DNA of 64,000 nucleotides from Ustulina deusta (taxonomy: Eukaryota; Ascomycota; Sordariomycetes; Xylariales; Xylariaceae): assembly GCA_023159155.1 (NCBI GenBank), contig JAJNNX010000061.1, forward strand, positions 124,001 through 188,000, in the 5' to 3' direction. Below the pieces are notes generated by a model. It was not told the origin of the DNA, searched no databases, and was given only the letters and a program-made list of their open reading frames with translations. Made by a program: the position numbers and the translations under genes. How positions within the stretch are numbered: the stretch's first letter is position 1; each line of letters starts with the position of its first letter. Positions 23,608 through 36,482 of the stretch are shown here, in pieces.

Positions 23608-24700
23608 GGTGTGGTTTCGGCGACGAACGAGTGGCACAGTGGAGGAGGATGGGCGATCGATGCGGTTGAGAAGGGCTATGCTTTGTCGGCGCCGCTGTCC
23701 TGAAGGCGCTATTCTGAAGTGGCGTAAGTTGAAATTTGAGTGTTGCCCGGATATTTTGTCTTGGGTGCAGTTTGGTGGGGTGTGGGGCAGTCTCAAGACT
23801 GATCCACACTGGGCTCTTTTGTGTTTTGCAAGGTTCCAATCTGTACAGTACATGGATATAGATACTGTGTCTAGACACTGTTGCTTGGATAAATCTATCC
23901 ACCCCTGAGGTCTGAGAAGAGTTAGGTGACGTACTAACAAAATAAGGAGATGGTGATCTGCGAAGGGCGTCTATCAGAAGCTAGAAAGATATGGAGACAA
24001 TAAAATAAAATAAAAATTAATAATAAGAATAATAATAAAATAAAGAAAAGAGTCATGATCGTTGAGGGCAGCGGAATCGTACTCCGGGTAGAAGGCAGGG
24101 TTAACCCCCCCCTTTGACAGACGGCGCCAAACCATTCTGAATAAACGGAATTCCACACTCCTCGGTGTGGCGTATCAGCACCAAGGTGCAGGCTGTAAAG
24201 TCGAGTACTGAAGTTAGCGAAGAAGCGTCCCAGAGGACGCCATATTCGCCATAGTCTTGGGGGCTCGTTCTCATGTGGAAAAACCACCAGGTGCAGACCT
24301 TGAATTGCGTAAGTGTAAAGTGGTCCCCCGCGAGAAGAGAGAAGGTTTCAACCAATTTGCAGGTGAACTCACGGCCCAAATCAAAGTCCTTGCCTTGGAA
24401 CACGGGGAGTCTCATCCATGAGAAGTGATCCAGGTTAGTTCCAATGGCTCCCGGTCTAGGTTTAAAGAATAGAGTGGAAGCTCTTTGAAGGACATTTTCA
24501 GCTTCGACTATTCGATTCGAGGGAAGAAATGATGCTTGACAAAAAGCCACTGCTCTTCGTCTGGCCTGTTAATGGGGTTCCCTCAGTTCATCCTATTAGA
24601 TCTTTTGGCGATAGCTGTGCTTGTCCTTTAATGAGTGAATGGGCCAAACACGGATGGCTAAGGGTGGCAGACACTGCTAAAGGGTATAGGTGAAGGAGTA
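23608..24700. other. Region upstream of eIF3d, with an unidentified open stretch
   Basis: The first 300 bases are the eIF3d leader and promoter. At 23999-24051 there is an AT-rich tract built from AATAAA-like units. On the minus strand 24550-24101 stays open for about 150 codons, but the frame begins without ATG after a possible acceptor. It includes the blocks SWMRLPVFQGKDFDLGREF and VCTWWFFHMRTSPQDYGEYG, and I do not recognise it. It could be one exon of an eroded gene. Confidence 0.35.
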
Positions 24701-24734
24701 GGTAGTAGAACGTCCTGACTGGTTTGGTACGGGA

Positions 24735-25235
24735 ATATACTTGCTTGACTTACATTGAAGACCTCCTGGTGGCATTCTGGCAAATCTCTGAGGGGTTGTT
24801 ACAATGTTATGGTTCTGTTGAGGCGGAAGGCTAGAGGCGTCTTTCGGTCTCTTGGCTTTAGGGTCTATGTAGGATGCAGAGGTAGAGACGGAAGATGTTC
24901 TGGACCTTTTCTGATGTGAAGGAGCCCCAGGGTTGCTTTGATTAGCTAGGTTACCAGTTGAGGCCTACTCTGACCGGACTCCTCATCATGCAAAAACAAG
25001 AGGGTATCTCCAAGTCCCTGGTCTACGGCAGCTTCCTCCTGACCAAAGCTCAGCGGAATTATGCAGATAGGTGACTGAGCTCCGACTCTTGAATGTCCGG
25101 ATCTCATTCATCACAGGAGCCAGAAAAAAAGCGGCTGATGCACTGTCACGAACTATATTCCGAGACCTGGATTGTGAGGATGTGGACCTGATATCATCTT
25201 ACGGGTCATGGATGATCAAGGGCATTGGATGGGCT
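24735..25235 (+). pseudogene. Broken Ty3/gypsy-like pol fragment
   Basis: Short coding-like blocks in changing frames follow the order of a retrotransposon polymerase: TYIEDLLVAF near 24750 (reminiscent of the reverse-transcriptase YxDD box), RSLGFRVYV near 24847, then LVYGSFLLTKAQRNYA near 25020 (like the RNase H start, where S-K-L-T-x-A-E-R-N-Y is common), and finally ISFITGARKKAADALSR near 25100 (like the PGKxNxxADALSR motif). Stops and frameshifts separate them, and the spacing between the last two blocks is far too short, so internal deletion has occurred. It is inactive. Assignment to the gypsy order rather than another LTR group is inference. No LTRs were seen. Confidence 0.55.
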
Positions 25236-25249
25236 TTCCCGGCTCCCCC

Positions 25250-27439
25250 CTAACACTAACTTATGTATCTGCTCGCAATATTTCACTATGTAGTTCCTAG
25301 ATATTATCTTTAGAGAAACATTGGTAGAAGATCTGGTACTGATAAGTTTGATCGCGAATCCATGTTTTGCCCACAGCATGAATTATTACTTGCAGCTTGG
25401 CTACCTAATTCTAAGAAGAAGAAAAACTCCAAGTTAACAGCCAATTGCGTGAGGCCGTTCGACTACTAGTGTCCTAGGTTAGTATAGTCTGTGCTTCTAT
25501 CAACTTACTAGGGGAACATGATTCGAACAGCGGATACACACAGGACACTAAGTATGTAGAGGGGCCTTACAGTCACAGAACAGCAGCACTAGTTCTTGGG
25601 TATCACAAATGATCTATGAATCCGCGATTAAAAAAGTAGACCAAGCGCAAGGGGTACCAAGGTGACCCGACCTTAACTCGCAAGTATCCCTATGTAAAGC
25701 CTTTATCCGGCATCTTAAGAAGATGTTTATACCTGCTTATTCTTTATATATAGCGCAGCTTATTCCTTGATTTTGCACCCCTCTCTTCATTGTTGGTTTC
25801 CATGATTCAGGGTTTGTTATATTACTGCTCCTAAATAGACCAGGGCTTGGCGTCAAATATCGCTCAACACCCAGTCAATGGGAGAAGCAAATGTCATGTC
25901 GGTCTTGCCATGCCATGTTCCCGTGTCTCTTTCTGCCGTCCTAGGCACTTACCCCATAGAATGGTTCGTGGAGGGAAGACTCTGCCAGTCGGATCTGTAG
26001 TATTGTCTTTTGTTGTCTCGGACGGGTAGGTGTAAGATAGGGGGCGACAGTTTGACCTCCAGGTGTCGAGAACTGTCATGGCACTTTTCAAGGTGACAGC
26101 AGTGGCTCACAGGCGAATTACTCCAGTGGATTGATGGGTTGTGGGACTCGGCCATCAAGACCACCAGCACACTGCAACAATACGGAGATAATATCACTCA
26201 GGCAGGCATCGAGCAACAAGTACTGTCATCATCAAGGCATGCACCGAGAGCTGCCGAAGACCTTGGCCCAAGGAACAACATCTATCATGCTATGGCCATG
26301 ATTTGCCAACATCGCCAGGCCGTTTCTGCTTCGGGGAGCTTTGCTCAAGTGTGTGTGTGTGTATGTACGTGTATGCAGTACATGCAGCGTACCGACAAAA
26401 CCCCTCAAAAAGGTAGGTCTCAATATATACCGCAACCGATCCGAATTCCTCAAAGCAGGCATTGGGAAGTAACGCAGGTATCTCCGAGATACCTACCTAC
26501 CTAGTATCCTGTCCTATCCTGTCCTGTAGGCAGTGTGCAGTGGGAAGGTAGTTTTAGTCCGTCCATCCATCCATCCATCCATCCCACCATCAGCACAAAA
26601 ATTTCCGGAACGGCATTTCATTGGACGAGAATAATTCCAAATCAAGAAACTTTATCTGTACTACACGCATGTAGGTAACTGTCATGCATGTACGCCCGCC
26701 CCCACGTACGCACATTTACCTACAGACTGCTAAAGAAACGGATAGGTACGCGAAGCGAAACGCCCGCTGCCTATGGGTACGGGCAATGCTAGTGTAGTGT
26801 AATGCGCCTTGTTTGCTTGACACAAGTCCCCGTCTTACACTATCGTCCTCTCCTTCAGTATAGCTCGAACGCTAACGTGAGCAATGCTGAGGTAAGAAGA
26901 GAAAGTTCGGACACCGATGATAAGGCATCGGTTAAACACCATACACAGCCGACTATCCCATTCCTTCATCAACGACCGTAGTACAGTTTGGTTCCACCCG
27001 GCTACCCAGATGCCGGGTTGTCCGAACATCAAGTGACAATGATAAGCTGTGTCGTTATGAATTGAGTCATGCAGGCAGATATCCGATGCCGAAGCCATGA
27101 AGACCCTAGAGCCTATCATCGAATAGATAGTTGGTTGGTTTGAAGACGGGCATAGGAATGTTCACGACTGATATCAAATTTGTACAGGCGAAATGAGAAT
27201 GGCAGTTATGGGATGCCATTGACCTTACTAGATCGCTTTCTAACAAGAAGGGTCTCTTAAAACAAAATAACCATAACCATGACTCCCGTTCGTTTAAGTG
27301 TCGCGTACATTCAAGGTATTACCGCTCGTCTCATGCTCTCAAAAACTACACTCCCCATAATCTTGTATTTCCGTCATTACATCGTAGAGGGTACAAGGGT
27401 AGTAGCGGGCTAACCCTATCGTTGGGCTGCACTTCTTAC
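25250..27439. other. Gene-free interval downstream of the bZIP gene
   Basis: No gene is supportable. Contents: TACCTACCTAC words at about 26490-26505, a GT-rich stretch at 26350-26375, and a CCAT microsatellite at 26562-26584. The right end should contain the 3' UTR of the bZIP gene. Confidence 0.5.
26562..26584. repeat. (CCAT)n microsatellite
   Basis: Five tandem copies of CCAT are seen in non-coding DNA. Confidence 0.9.
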
Positions 27440-29014
27440 TTAGAAAGCACCCAGGCTCGCCTCTGGCTTGGCGGAGAGGACGGCGTTGAGAGAGTCACGC
27501 ACTTCGAACTCTTCCATGACGGCGCCGAACCTATTATTTATGAGTTAGGGTCATACAGACAGGAGCGGGTGGCTAATTTGGGTTGTTGACTTGTTGTGGA
27601 CTTACCCGTAGCAGCGAACCTTGCCCTTTAGATCATCAGTGATCTTTTCGAAGTCTTTGTGCGTCAACTCTGTAAGGCGTGGGTGCCCCAGAATCATGCC
27701 CCAGGCCATGACGGGGGTGATTTCTCCGTCCAGATCCAGTCTCTTGCTCAGATCTAGCAAGGTCGTGAGGTCTCCCTTGGACAGCTCCCAAGTCTTCAGA
27801 GCTTGTTGCTCTCCTTTCTTTGTCCTAATCTCGACCCCATCAGTCGCAGCACTGTGGGCGTGGCCGAATGGGATGTCGCTGTTGAGCTCGGCGAACGGCT
27901 CTGGGGGGCACGAGGCCATCAGGGCGTGACCGCAGGGCTCGCCGGGGTTATCGCTGCCCTTCTCTAGCAACCACGGCAGGTGGTCCATGCAGGGTTTCTC
28001 GAGACTACATTGTCCAACGCGACCGCTTTAATTAGCGACACTGTTCCCATTGCTTTTTTTTGTTTTCGACGAAAAAAACACCAACTATGACGATGGGAAA
28101 CACTGGAAAACTCTCTCCTTGCTCATCAAGCGAGAAAGAAACCAGCCCTTCCTCTCCTCGAAAGTGGGGGACTTGGTTACCTTTTTCACTGATGGGGAGG
28201 TGACATGTATGCCTTCGAGGGGTCAACGGGGAGCTCGTACGCTAACACGAAATCAATCCCAGCCTGGTCGTAGTCTACAACACTCTGAACAGGGTGCTGC
28301 TGGCCCATGTGGGAGCCCATCATCTGCGCCGAACCAGCCACTGATGGGAGGGACGAGATGGATGTCATGGGTGGCGTGAATGCGGAGCTTGAGCCGGGTG
28401 CGTAGCTGCCGGAGATGCTCCCGCTCGACGTGTATCCCATGCTTGGATTGCTGATGACATCATCCATAGCGCCGACGCCAGACGAGGTAATGCCATTTTG
28501 ATGTAGAAGGTTTCGCAGCTGTCGGTTCTCCTCGGCGAGCTTGTCCTTGTCTTGTGATACGTTACTGAACACCTCCTTCAATCGCAGCACCTCGTCTTCC
28601 AGAGCCTTGATATACAGCTCCTTGCGCTCACGGTGCGTTCTATAACCCATGGTTGTTAGCGCAGCACAGCCTGATCAGTGTTGTCCTGATTTGTCCGTAC
28701 CTTTGCGCCTGACGATTCAACTCCTGACGACGGGTCAACGCTGGCTTGCTGTCAGGTTTAGGTCCGCGTCGCTTCGGGGGATTACCGTCCCTCGTCGTCC
28801 TCTTTTCGCTGAGGGTTTTGAGGAAGTTGAGATTCAGGGACGACAGAGGACTCTTGTCGTTAGGGGTGCCGTGAGTGGCGTGTGGAGATGAAGAGGAAGA
28901 CATTGAATTGGGCTCGTAGCCGCCATCAATCATAGGTTTATCTGAAGGAGGAGAATATTGCGGGGGGGAAGGGTAGCTGGCGGCGGGACCAACGTTCGCA
29001 GTCATAGTGGCCAT
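27440..29014 (-). CDS. bZIP transcription factor (AP-1-like)
   Basis: Four exons on the minus strand, 29014-28701, 28639-28241, 28004-27606 and 27530-27440, give 400 residues. Exon 1 has a Ser/Pro-rich N-terminus, then KRRGPKPDSKPALTRRQELN. The basic region is completed across intron 1 as RQAQRTHRERKELY (about 95-115), an AP-1/Yap-type N-x-x-A-Q-R contact surface, and is followed by a zipper with LEDEVLRLKE and NRQLRNLLHQNG. After a Ser/Gly-rich linker the conserved C-terminal region starts with GIDFVLALEKPCMDHLPW, joined across the 236-nt third intron. It continues with PCGHALMASCPP, WELSKGDLTTLLDLSKRL, VMAWGMILGHPR and CYGFGAVMEEFEVRDSL. The Cys residues in that region could be redox-active; this is inference. 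It is a nuclear regulator with unknown targets. Confidence 0.85.
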
Positions 29015-32000
29015 GTTGTTGTTGTTTGTTTGTTTTTTCTCGGAGAACAAGAACTTCACGATGGACAACGAACTGGAGACATACAGACAAAAGCCAGAGG
29101 GGAACAGCGGGCGTTAGAGCTCTCAAATACCCAACGAGAGCGGTGGCGGTGCTGCTGACCGGGAGCAGACCAGAAGCAGGGTGCCAGTGTCACGGACGAT
29201 GACAGATAACTCAAATCACTTTTTGCCAAGGGTGGGTTCGTTGTGGACGGGGCTGTTTTTCCTTTGCGCACGACACCAAGCCGCCATACCGGAATAAGCA
29301 ACACCTTGGGCCGGATGCGCAACAGACAAAGCGAGCGGCCGCGCTGGAGGGCGTGTCGGGCGTGTTTAGCGCAACGGGAGGCAAATCCTCTTCATGCGAG
29401 GATGGCGTACATGTTGGCTTGCGCGAGGGCACGACAAGGGGATCCGGTAAGAGGAGGTGAGACCAGATCCAGTTCCTGGCGAATGCAATGTAATGCGGAG
29501 CGTGTCGACTCGCTCCGCGGCTGCTCGTGGGTTGTTTTGTGTGTGCGAGAGTGGTGGTTGGTCCTCGATGGGCTGAGGCTTCTGTGCTGTTATTGGACAA
29601 GCGAAGGGCTGCGTAGTAATAAATCGCCCCAGGCCGTTCCCTTCCCTTCCAGGTAGTGCAGCTGGACCACCAACCAGCGTCGAGCGATTGGACTAGCCGC
29701 TGACTCCTTCGGGTTAGGTGGTTTGCCTGTTAGCGTAGCATTCAGGGGTACATGATCAGGGCACCGATGACCGCGATTATTTCTGCTTGACATCGGCCAG
29801 CCAGGCAAGTACCACTTGTTAGACCATGAACAAATCCAACAATACTGGAGTACTAACCAGATTTATTGTAAGTATGGAACTAGGTACCTACTATAGTACC
29901 TAGGTATTTGTTTGAGTGTGCATAAACATAAGATGCACTAGAGAAGCTTAAATCTTGAACCCGATGCCCTCAGCTTTAGCTTACATCTGGAGCGGAGAAG
30001 AAGGCGGCTTAATTGTCACCTCCCAGGGTTTCGATGAGGCCGAAGTTCTTTTCCTCTGAGTTTGCTGTGCTATGGTCTAGCCTAATGAAGTCTTGCATAC
30101 GAAGTCATCTTTAAGGTACCTACAAGGACTGGCAGCGTTTGCATGCAGTGTATGGAATAAACAGCCAATTCTCCCAACACATATGCACGGCAGCCCTGTC
30201 AAGCCACTAATAATAACAGCGATCGACAGTCCTCTGCACATCTTTGCCAGGCTTACCATCGTCCCACCGACTGGCTCTAGGCTACTGTCAAAAGCCGTGC
30301 TCAAGCCTTGTTGTAGCCCGATCAGGTGTAGAGTCCATACAGTCATCGAGGCACCTAGCGTGCACTAGCATGCCTAGCTCCAGACGGATATGTTAGAATT
30401 GAAGACCCTGCAATAGCGTGCTGGAAATAGGTATGTAATATTGATATCCAATGCTGCTTATGCCTACTAAAATCAGAGTCGGATTCAATGCGCTTCCTTC
30501 CAGAGAATCCGAAACGCGGGTCGTCATGTCTTGGCTGGGCTTTGTTGAAGGGATCGACAGACTGGAAACAGCAAAGCGTTATCGGTCATCTCCAGCTGTT
30601 GGGCTGCGCCGACGCACCGTCGAGCGAGAGCAAGTAAGCAGGCGATGATTACCATAATCAGTCCCAGAAAGGAAGGTTACGGGACCCTCGATGCCACACG
30701 CAGGGTCGTGGGATCCCTTATTCTCTGCCGTTTCTAGAAAACAACAGGTCCAGTGAGAACTCGCGAGAGGGGACAAGGTTGTGATCGACATTGTTTTCGG
30801 CTAACAAGTACCGAACAGGGGGGCTCTTAGACCATGCCGACCTGTCAGCAAGCCTTAGGGATAGTGTAGAAGGATAATGCTGATTCCAATGGCCGCCAGG
30901 TGATTTCCTTATTCCATTCTATCCGAAGGAACTCTGTGTTGGTTTTGTCTCATCATCTTCGAGGGATGATACCTAAGTCGTCCAACCGAGTGGGGAGGCC
31001 GAATCATGAAGAGGCGAAGCAATGATTGCCTTTGTGGTGCTTGTCGGACGTAAGCTCAGGTGTCATTATGATCTAGAATCATAGTGTACTGCGTAGTACA
31101 CATGCCGAACTAGTAGTCCTGGATTTCCTGAGACGTCATCAGCAATATTGGCAATGCTCTCCTTGACAACCACAAGCACCCTGAACTGAAAGCCTTCAGT
31201 CCGAGCTGAATCGTAAGCCTGATCTGATGTAAGTAAACGCGCGTGCTTACCATATAACCCTCTCCTGCTGATGGCATGTGGTCTTGGTTCACTACTATCT
31301 ATGATGCGTCGGTGCCACGGCTATGCCTTCGTATTCGCAACGCGACTCGCATCGATGTTGAGTATATCTTAACAAATCCAGGCTACTGGGTTGACTCTCC
31401 CGCACAAGCTCCTATTCGATAGGCTATATATTGACGTTTGTCCCGGTTCTGACAGTAAGGCAGCATATAGCTGCGTGACATCTATAGCCTTCCCACGTGT
31501 TCATAAAGTAGGGAAGCAAAGTTGCACATCACCGCTGGCAACCTATTTATGATGTCTATTGATTGTTTGAGCCCCTCAGTGTGAGAGGCCCTATACTTGG
31601 TGACCCCGAGAAGCTCGTACCGGCGCCTTCGCACAACTTAAGAAGTGTCATTCTGGTGTCTCCATGAGCGCTACATCTGGACTTGCACGGTTAGTTTATA
31701 ATTTTTGCACCTACAGAAGCTATTCGTTCCGGATCAGTCATCTTCGGTGGTTGCGTATACTATCCGCCGAAACGTCCAAGTCAATTCCTCGAACTTCGCT
31801 GCTGCCAATGTCAAGAAGGAGATACTTGATCCCAAAACGAAGTCGTCGTTGCTGTCTCGAGCCCTGCTACCTCGATTGATCTCTACACGATATAAGCCTC
31901 GGCCATGGGTACCAGATGGTTCGTGAGGATTCTGCTTCGAGTAATTTCCTAGACTTGATAGGATCTCCGAACGACCGGTACGCCGATGGTGTGAGACGAT

Positions 32001-34870
32001 GGGTGCGTGGCCAGAAGCAACTTTAATATGTTCTTGGTGGTGGACAGAAGTGGCTAACATGCGTATTATAGATAGTGAGGTTAGGTATGAGTTGGAGGTT
32101 GTATTCATGCAGACACTGGGCAGGGTCGGTCAACTTCGGGGAGTCTGCCAGATTCACCCGGAAGATGTCTTAGGGACTGCAGCTGTTGTGGAAATAGATA
32201 GCCGTCTACGGCGACTACACCTCTGCACACAGACGAAGGGCTTCATCATAGTTGTGGTGTAGTACCTGCAAAAAGGTTCACCACGTGATGGTGGCCTACA
32301 ATTCGACGCTTGCATAGCATATCAGCACAAAATCCATCCCTAAAAGCACGTACTAGGGATGTTGGAGGTCTTGGGGCTTCTAACTATTACCAGTGCGTTC
32401 CTGGGTATGATATCCACGCTGTGTTCTGTCATCTTCCTCTCGGCCATCCATTACAGCGATGGGAGGAGTTAGGTAGATGGCTTCAGCAACATATCGACTC
32501 GGGGGGAGCTAGTTCGAAAGCAAAAGGGAAAGAAAGCAGAATAGCAACCCAAGAAGTGATCAATTGGGGCATTGCATCGATGAGCGAGGTCACGAGAGTA
32601 GAACAGCACCGTTTCTCGTGCTGAGGATGATAACCCCAATACCTAGACATGCAGAGAGCCTTTCTACAACCTTCAAAGCGAGCTTGGGGGTGCTCACTCG
32701 CAACTGTAATATTTTAGCAACTGGTGGGCACGAGATGTGTTTTGCCTAAAGCCGGTTCGACTCCTTCCTGTATGCTGTGACTTAGTTATGCATCTTGACG
32801 TTCAGGGATAGCCAAGCCGTGGACCAAACTGCAAGGAGACGCATCGACAACTATGGGGTGCATTGCGTACAGGGGAGCGCGGCCCTAACTCTGAGAGAAT
32901 GTCTAGGAACTGCAGATTCTTCGAATGGTGTCTACACCACCTGCGATGTAGTCTAGGCCAATCTTGCTAGCCTTCATGCAGTTGAAACTAATGGGAAAGG
33001 TATCAAGGAAATGTCTCGACGTCAACGGAAAAACCAAACTATCTACTTAGTAGATAAATGCCACCCCGTATTCAGGTCGACGGGGGACATGGCGGCTTTA
33101 GGCTGCATCATGTATAATGCTTGACTCAAGTGTCACCCCTAGTCTCGTGTGATACCGAGACTTCTAGAAGCTAGACTGTTTGGTATACAGTTCTCTGTTG
33201 GAATGCCGATCTATGTGACGGCTAAGGTAGGTACTGAGCACAAAAGGTAACACTACCATGTCTCGATTCAGTGATTTTACGCTGGCTACTTGACCTGGGT
33301 CCTGACATCATCCGTCCGAATCAATCATGTATTTCTTTCAGGTGTCCTGATTAATGCTTAACAGTAGACCTTTTCCCCAGGAACTATCTTGCACATGTCT
33401 ACTGCTATTATCTACATCTTGTAGGTACTGCATGTATGAGCAGCTTGGCTGGCATGGATCAGTTGAATATCCCGAGATGGCCACGAAGCCTGCGATCTCA
33501 ACGATGCTGGAGGGAAAGATGGTGTATGACCAGTGACACGATCAGTAGCACGATCAACGTAGGACTGACTGGCTTAGCGAGGGCCAGTTGCGTGGAAGGG
33601 ATCGCCATCTTCCTTGTACTCTAGACGATCGGCATAGAAATCGGAGATTCCCAGTGGTCAATGGGATGACGGCAATGTCTGCGACAGTGACTGTGGGCAT
33701 CTCATCAAGGAAGCGCACAAGGATTGGGGAACGGCGCAAGGGTATTGGTCTGATGCATTGCTGCATTGGCGAGCATTGGCGTCGGAAAAGCAGCAGTTAA
33801 TGGGCTATAGCGTGCACTAGGCATGTAGTCGAAAGAGGGCAAAGGTAAGAAGTCTTGGTTTGGTGGGGTGATGCAAATTGCTGTCGTGTCGACCCGTCGT
33901 GGAATGGTCATCAGCCGATGCCGTTTAAGCAGTGTCTCTCGACAGGCTTTCGAGACGGTCCTCATCCTCCATTCCTCCGCGTAAATGTCTCCCAGAACTC
34001 CATCGCCAGATCCTCTGCCAACCGACTTGTGCAACATGAGACAATATCTGTCGTTGCACGGGTGCTATCACAGATATCGCGTCCGTTGACGTATTGTCGG
34101 TGTGACCGCCTCCCCCCTCGTTCGTGATTCGAGGTGCATTGCTGACATGCAAGCCATGTTCGAGAGGACGAGGGTTTGAATGGCAGTCTCATCTTACTGG
34201 TAAGTGTCCAGTATCCCTTGCCTATATTCAGTCCATACAACCAAACCTCCTACCTAAGCAGATAGTTTGCATGTGGCTGCATTGAACCTAACTGGATACC
34301 TATACACACGTACATATAGATGTACACTAAGAATTGTAAGGATTATACATGTGCCCGGGGACAAGTCCCAGCCTGAGTTCTGGAGTGGTATCCGGTATAT
34401 CCCACGGGTTCTGGACACCACTGGCAAGTTAACAATCTGGCTCTACATGTGTCCCATCTTATGAGTGGCGGTTTGCTTGCGAGTCAGTTGCATCTCGACA
34501 TCAACTGTACCCGTCGCAGCGGGAAAGGATGCGCTAATGTATTGCAACCCCAAGCTTGGTCCTCTAATTCTGGAGCAAGACATAAGAGTCGAAGGTCTGG
34601 GGTCAAGCCAGTAATACTACTAGTAGTAGGTAGTGTAGCTCTCCAACTCTTCCAAGAAAGGCGGCATAACAAGACCTTAATGTCGTGTAGGGTAGTTCCC
34701 CTAGTCCTATACTGGGTATACCTGCCTAGGTGGTGCGGATTGCATGCAAGAAGGGGATTAATATCGACTGTTCGGTCACGCTATCTAGGCCGTTGGCTGT
34801 TGCTATAGGGATTTGCTTGCGCTGTTAGAGAGGATGTACACAACCGTGGAGGTGTAGGGGGATTTACGGC

Positions 34871-34895
34871 TTTTTTTTTTTTTTTTTTTTTTTTT
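34871..34895. repeat. Poly-T run
   Basis: 25 uninterrupted T residues follow a GATTTACGGC sequence. This could be the A-tail (minus strand) of an inserted retro-copied sequence, but no target-site duplication is obvious. Confidence 0.7.
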
Positions 34896-35110
34896 GGGTC
34901 TCGCCAGGCCGTTCCCACAACGCCCCGGCATCTAGAAGTAGTGTAGGGTAAACTATATACCTATATCCTAGTACAAAGGATGGACAGTGAGCACTTGAAT
35001 CAACCAACTAATGCAGATCACGGCTTTATACACTAGTAGTGTATTATATATGCAGACAATTCAGTTGTCCATGTGGATCTGTGTGAAGAGTCTCCTATGT
35101 GGTGGCCAAT

Positions 35111-35175
35111 CCTTTTTTTATTATTTTTAATTTTTAAATTTTTTTTATTAATTATTGATTTGTTTATTTATTTGG
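35111..35175. repeat. AT-rich low-complexity block
   Basis: This is almost pure A/T, with T-rich runs interrupted by single A blocks, inside the gene-free interval. Confidence 0.8.
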
Positions 35176-36425
35176 AAGAGAAGTGAGAGCAGTAGCATGT
35201 GAGCGTGAAATGTAGCGGCTGTATCATGCACCAATCTTCGTAACGCGCTGAGCATGACGACGGCTCATCCGGTACCATCCGCCCTCTGGCTTGTTAACTC
35301 GCGAATGTTCCCATTGGCCCAAGTGAACCGCCTAGGCTGGTAAGCCATGCCTTAGTCTTCCTTTATTATGCTAGGTATGGGGACCCAAAGGATTGGACAA
35401 GAGAGAAATCTCTCGGCTGTTCTATCCCTGTGTTGACAGAGGCAGGGCAGTACGCTAGATTGTTGATCAGTAAGCCGTCATATATGGTATACATAGTGTA
35501 CTCCTACCTGTTGGGTAGCGTAGGCATTATACCAGGAAGATAACAAATACTGTGAGCATTCCAACTTTGAGAGTACCTAGTCTAAAAAGAAGAAACAAAA
35601 CCAAAATATAGTAGACATAGCATCTTGTTGTGCACGTGTAGGATGGATATTGACCCTCTTCTGTAAGTACCTACTCCATACCTAGGTACGTGTTAAGAAG
35701 AGACCCAAGGTGCCTCTGGGAAGGGGGGAGGGGACCATTTTGGGTAAGTTGGCGGCTATGATTGCCAGTTGTATACCTACCATACATACTTAGTAGGTAT
35801 AATGACAGAAAAGGTTAGATTCAAAAGAGGTTCTAACAATATCCCAGGTCTAATTGAAACATTTCAATTCCAAACTTCTTGAAACACAGTGATATATTCC
35901 CTAACATTAAACTCAAAATTTAATTGTTGTTGCATATGGGTCAATGCAGGGCCAGAGTTTGGAACATTGGCTGGAGTGACCCGGCTAAGGCTTGAGTCTC
36001 GAGATGTTCCTACTATTCATCACCAGGTGAGTACCTAGGTACTAGGTATTTGTTGTTCGAGCTGAGAGGTACCTACCTTTTCACAAGCTACGTGATTCAT
36101 TGGCTACCTAGTCAACATGGAAGAACATTAAGCTTAAAAACACAGTCTTGTTGTTTCACCATTTCCCAGTCCCCCGCTCTACGCGGTCAACTCTTCCTAG
36201 CTTCATACGGCGCAGTGAAAGAAACGGGAGACAGGCTGTGGGCGCGGGACCCGGGACATTTGTTCCCCGAATGCTAGACTCCCAGTATGCCAAGCACCTA
36301 TACCTGACTGTCTGTTTTTGGTCTGTCTATCGTTTGGTGTTTTTGTCAACATGTAATGCAGAAAGATCGCTTGAGCACGAGACGGTTACCCCCCCTACCT
36401 AGCGCCAACTAAGATGTACCTAAAC

Positions 36426-36482
36426 TAAGTACCTACACTAAGTAAGTACCTACACCAAGTACCTACACCAAGTACCTACACC
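36426..36482. repeat. 13-bp tandem repeat AAGTACCTACACC
   Basis: Four near-identical units (AAGTACCTACACT, a variant with AAGT inserted, then two AAGTACCTACACC copies) run head to tail about 640 bases upstream of the RIM15-type start codon. The unit contains the GTACCT word that recurs in other non-coding parts of the window. Confidence 0.8.

Noticed and set aside
27606..27988. Independent small gene beginning at ATG 27988
   Set aside because: Upstream in-frame codons and a good acceptor at 28005 connect it in phase to the bZIP exon; the joined sequence reads like one conserved protein.
32745..32770. GGTTCGACTCC resembling a tRNA B box
   Set aside because: The bases on each side do not form a T-stem, and no A box or acceptor stem is found at the right distance.
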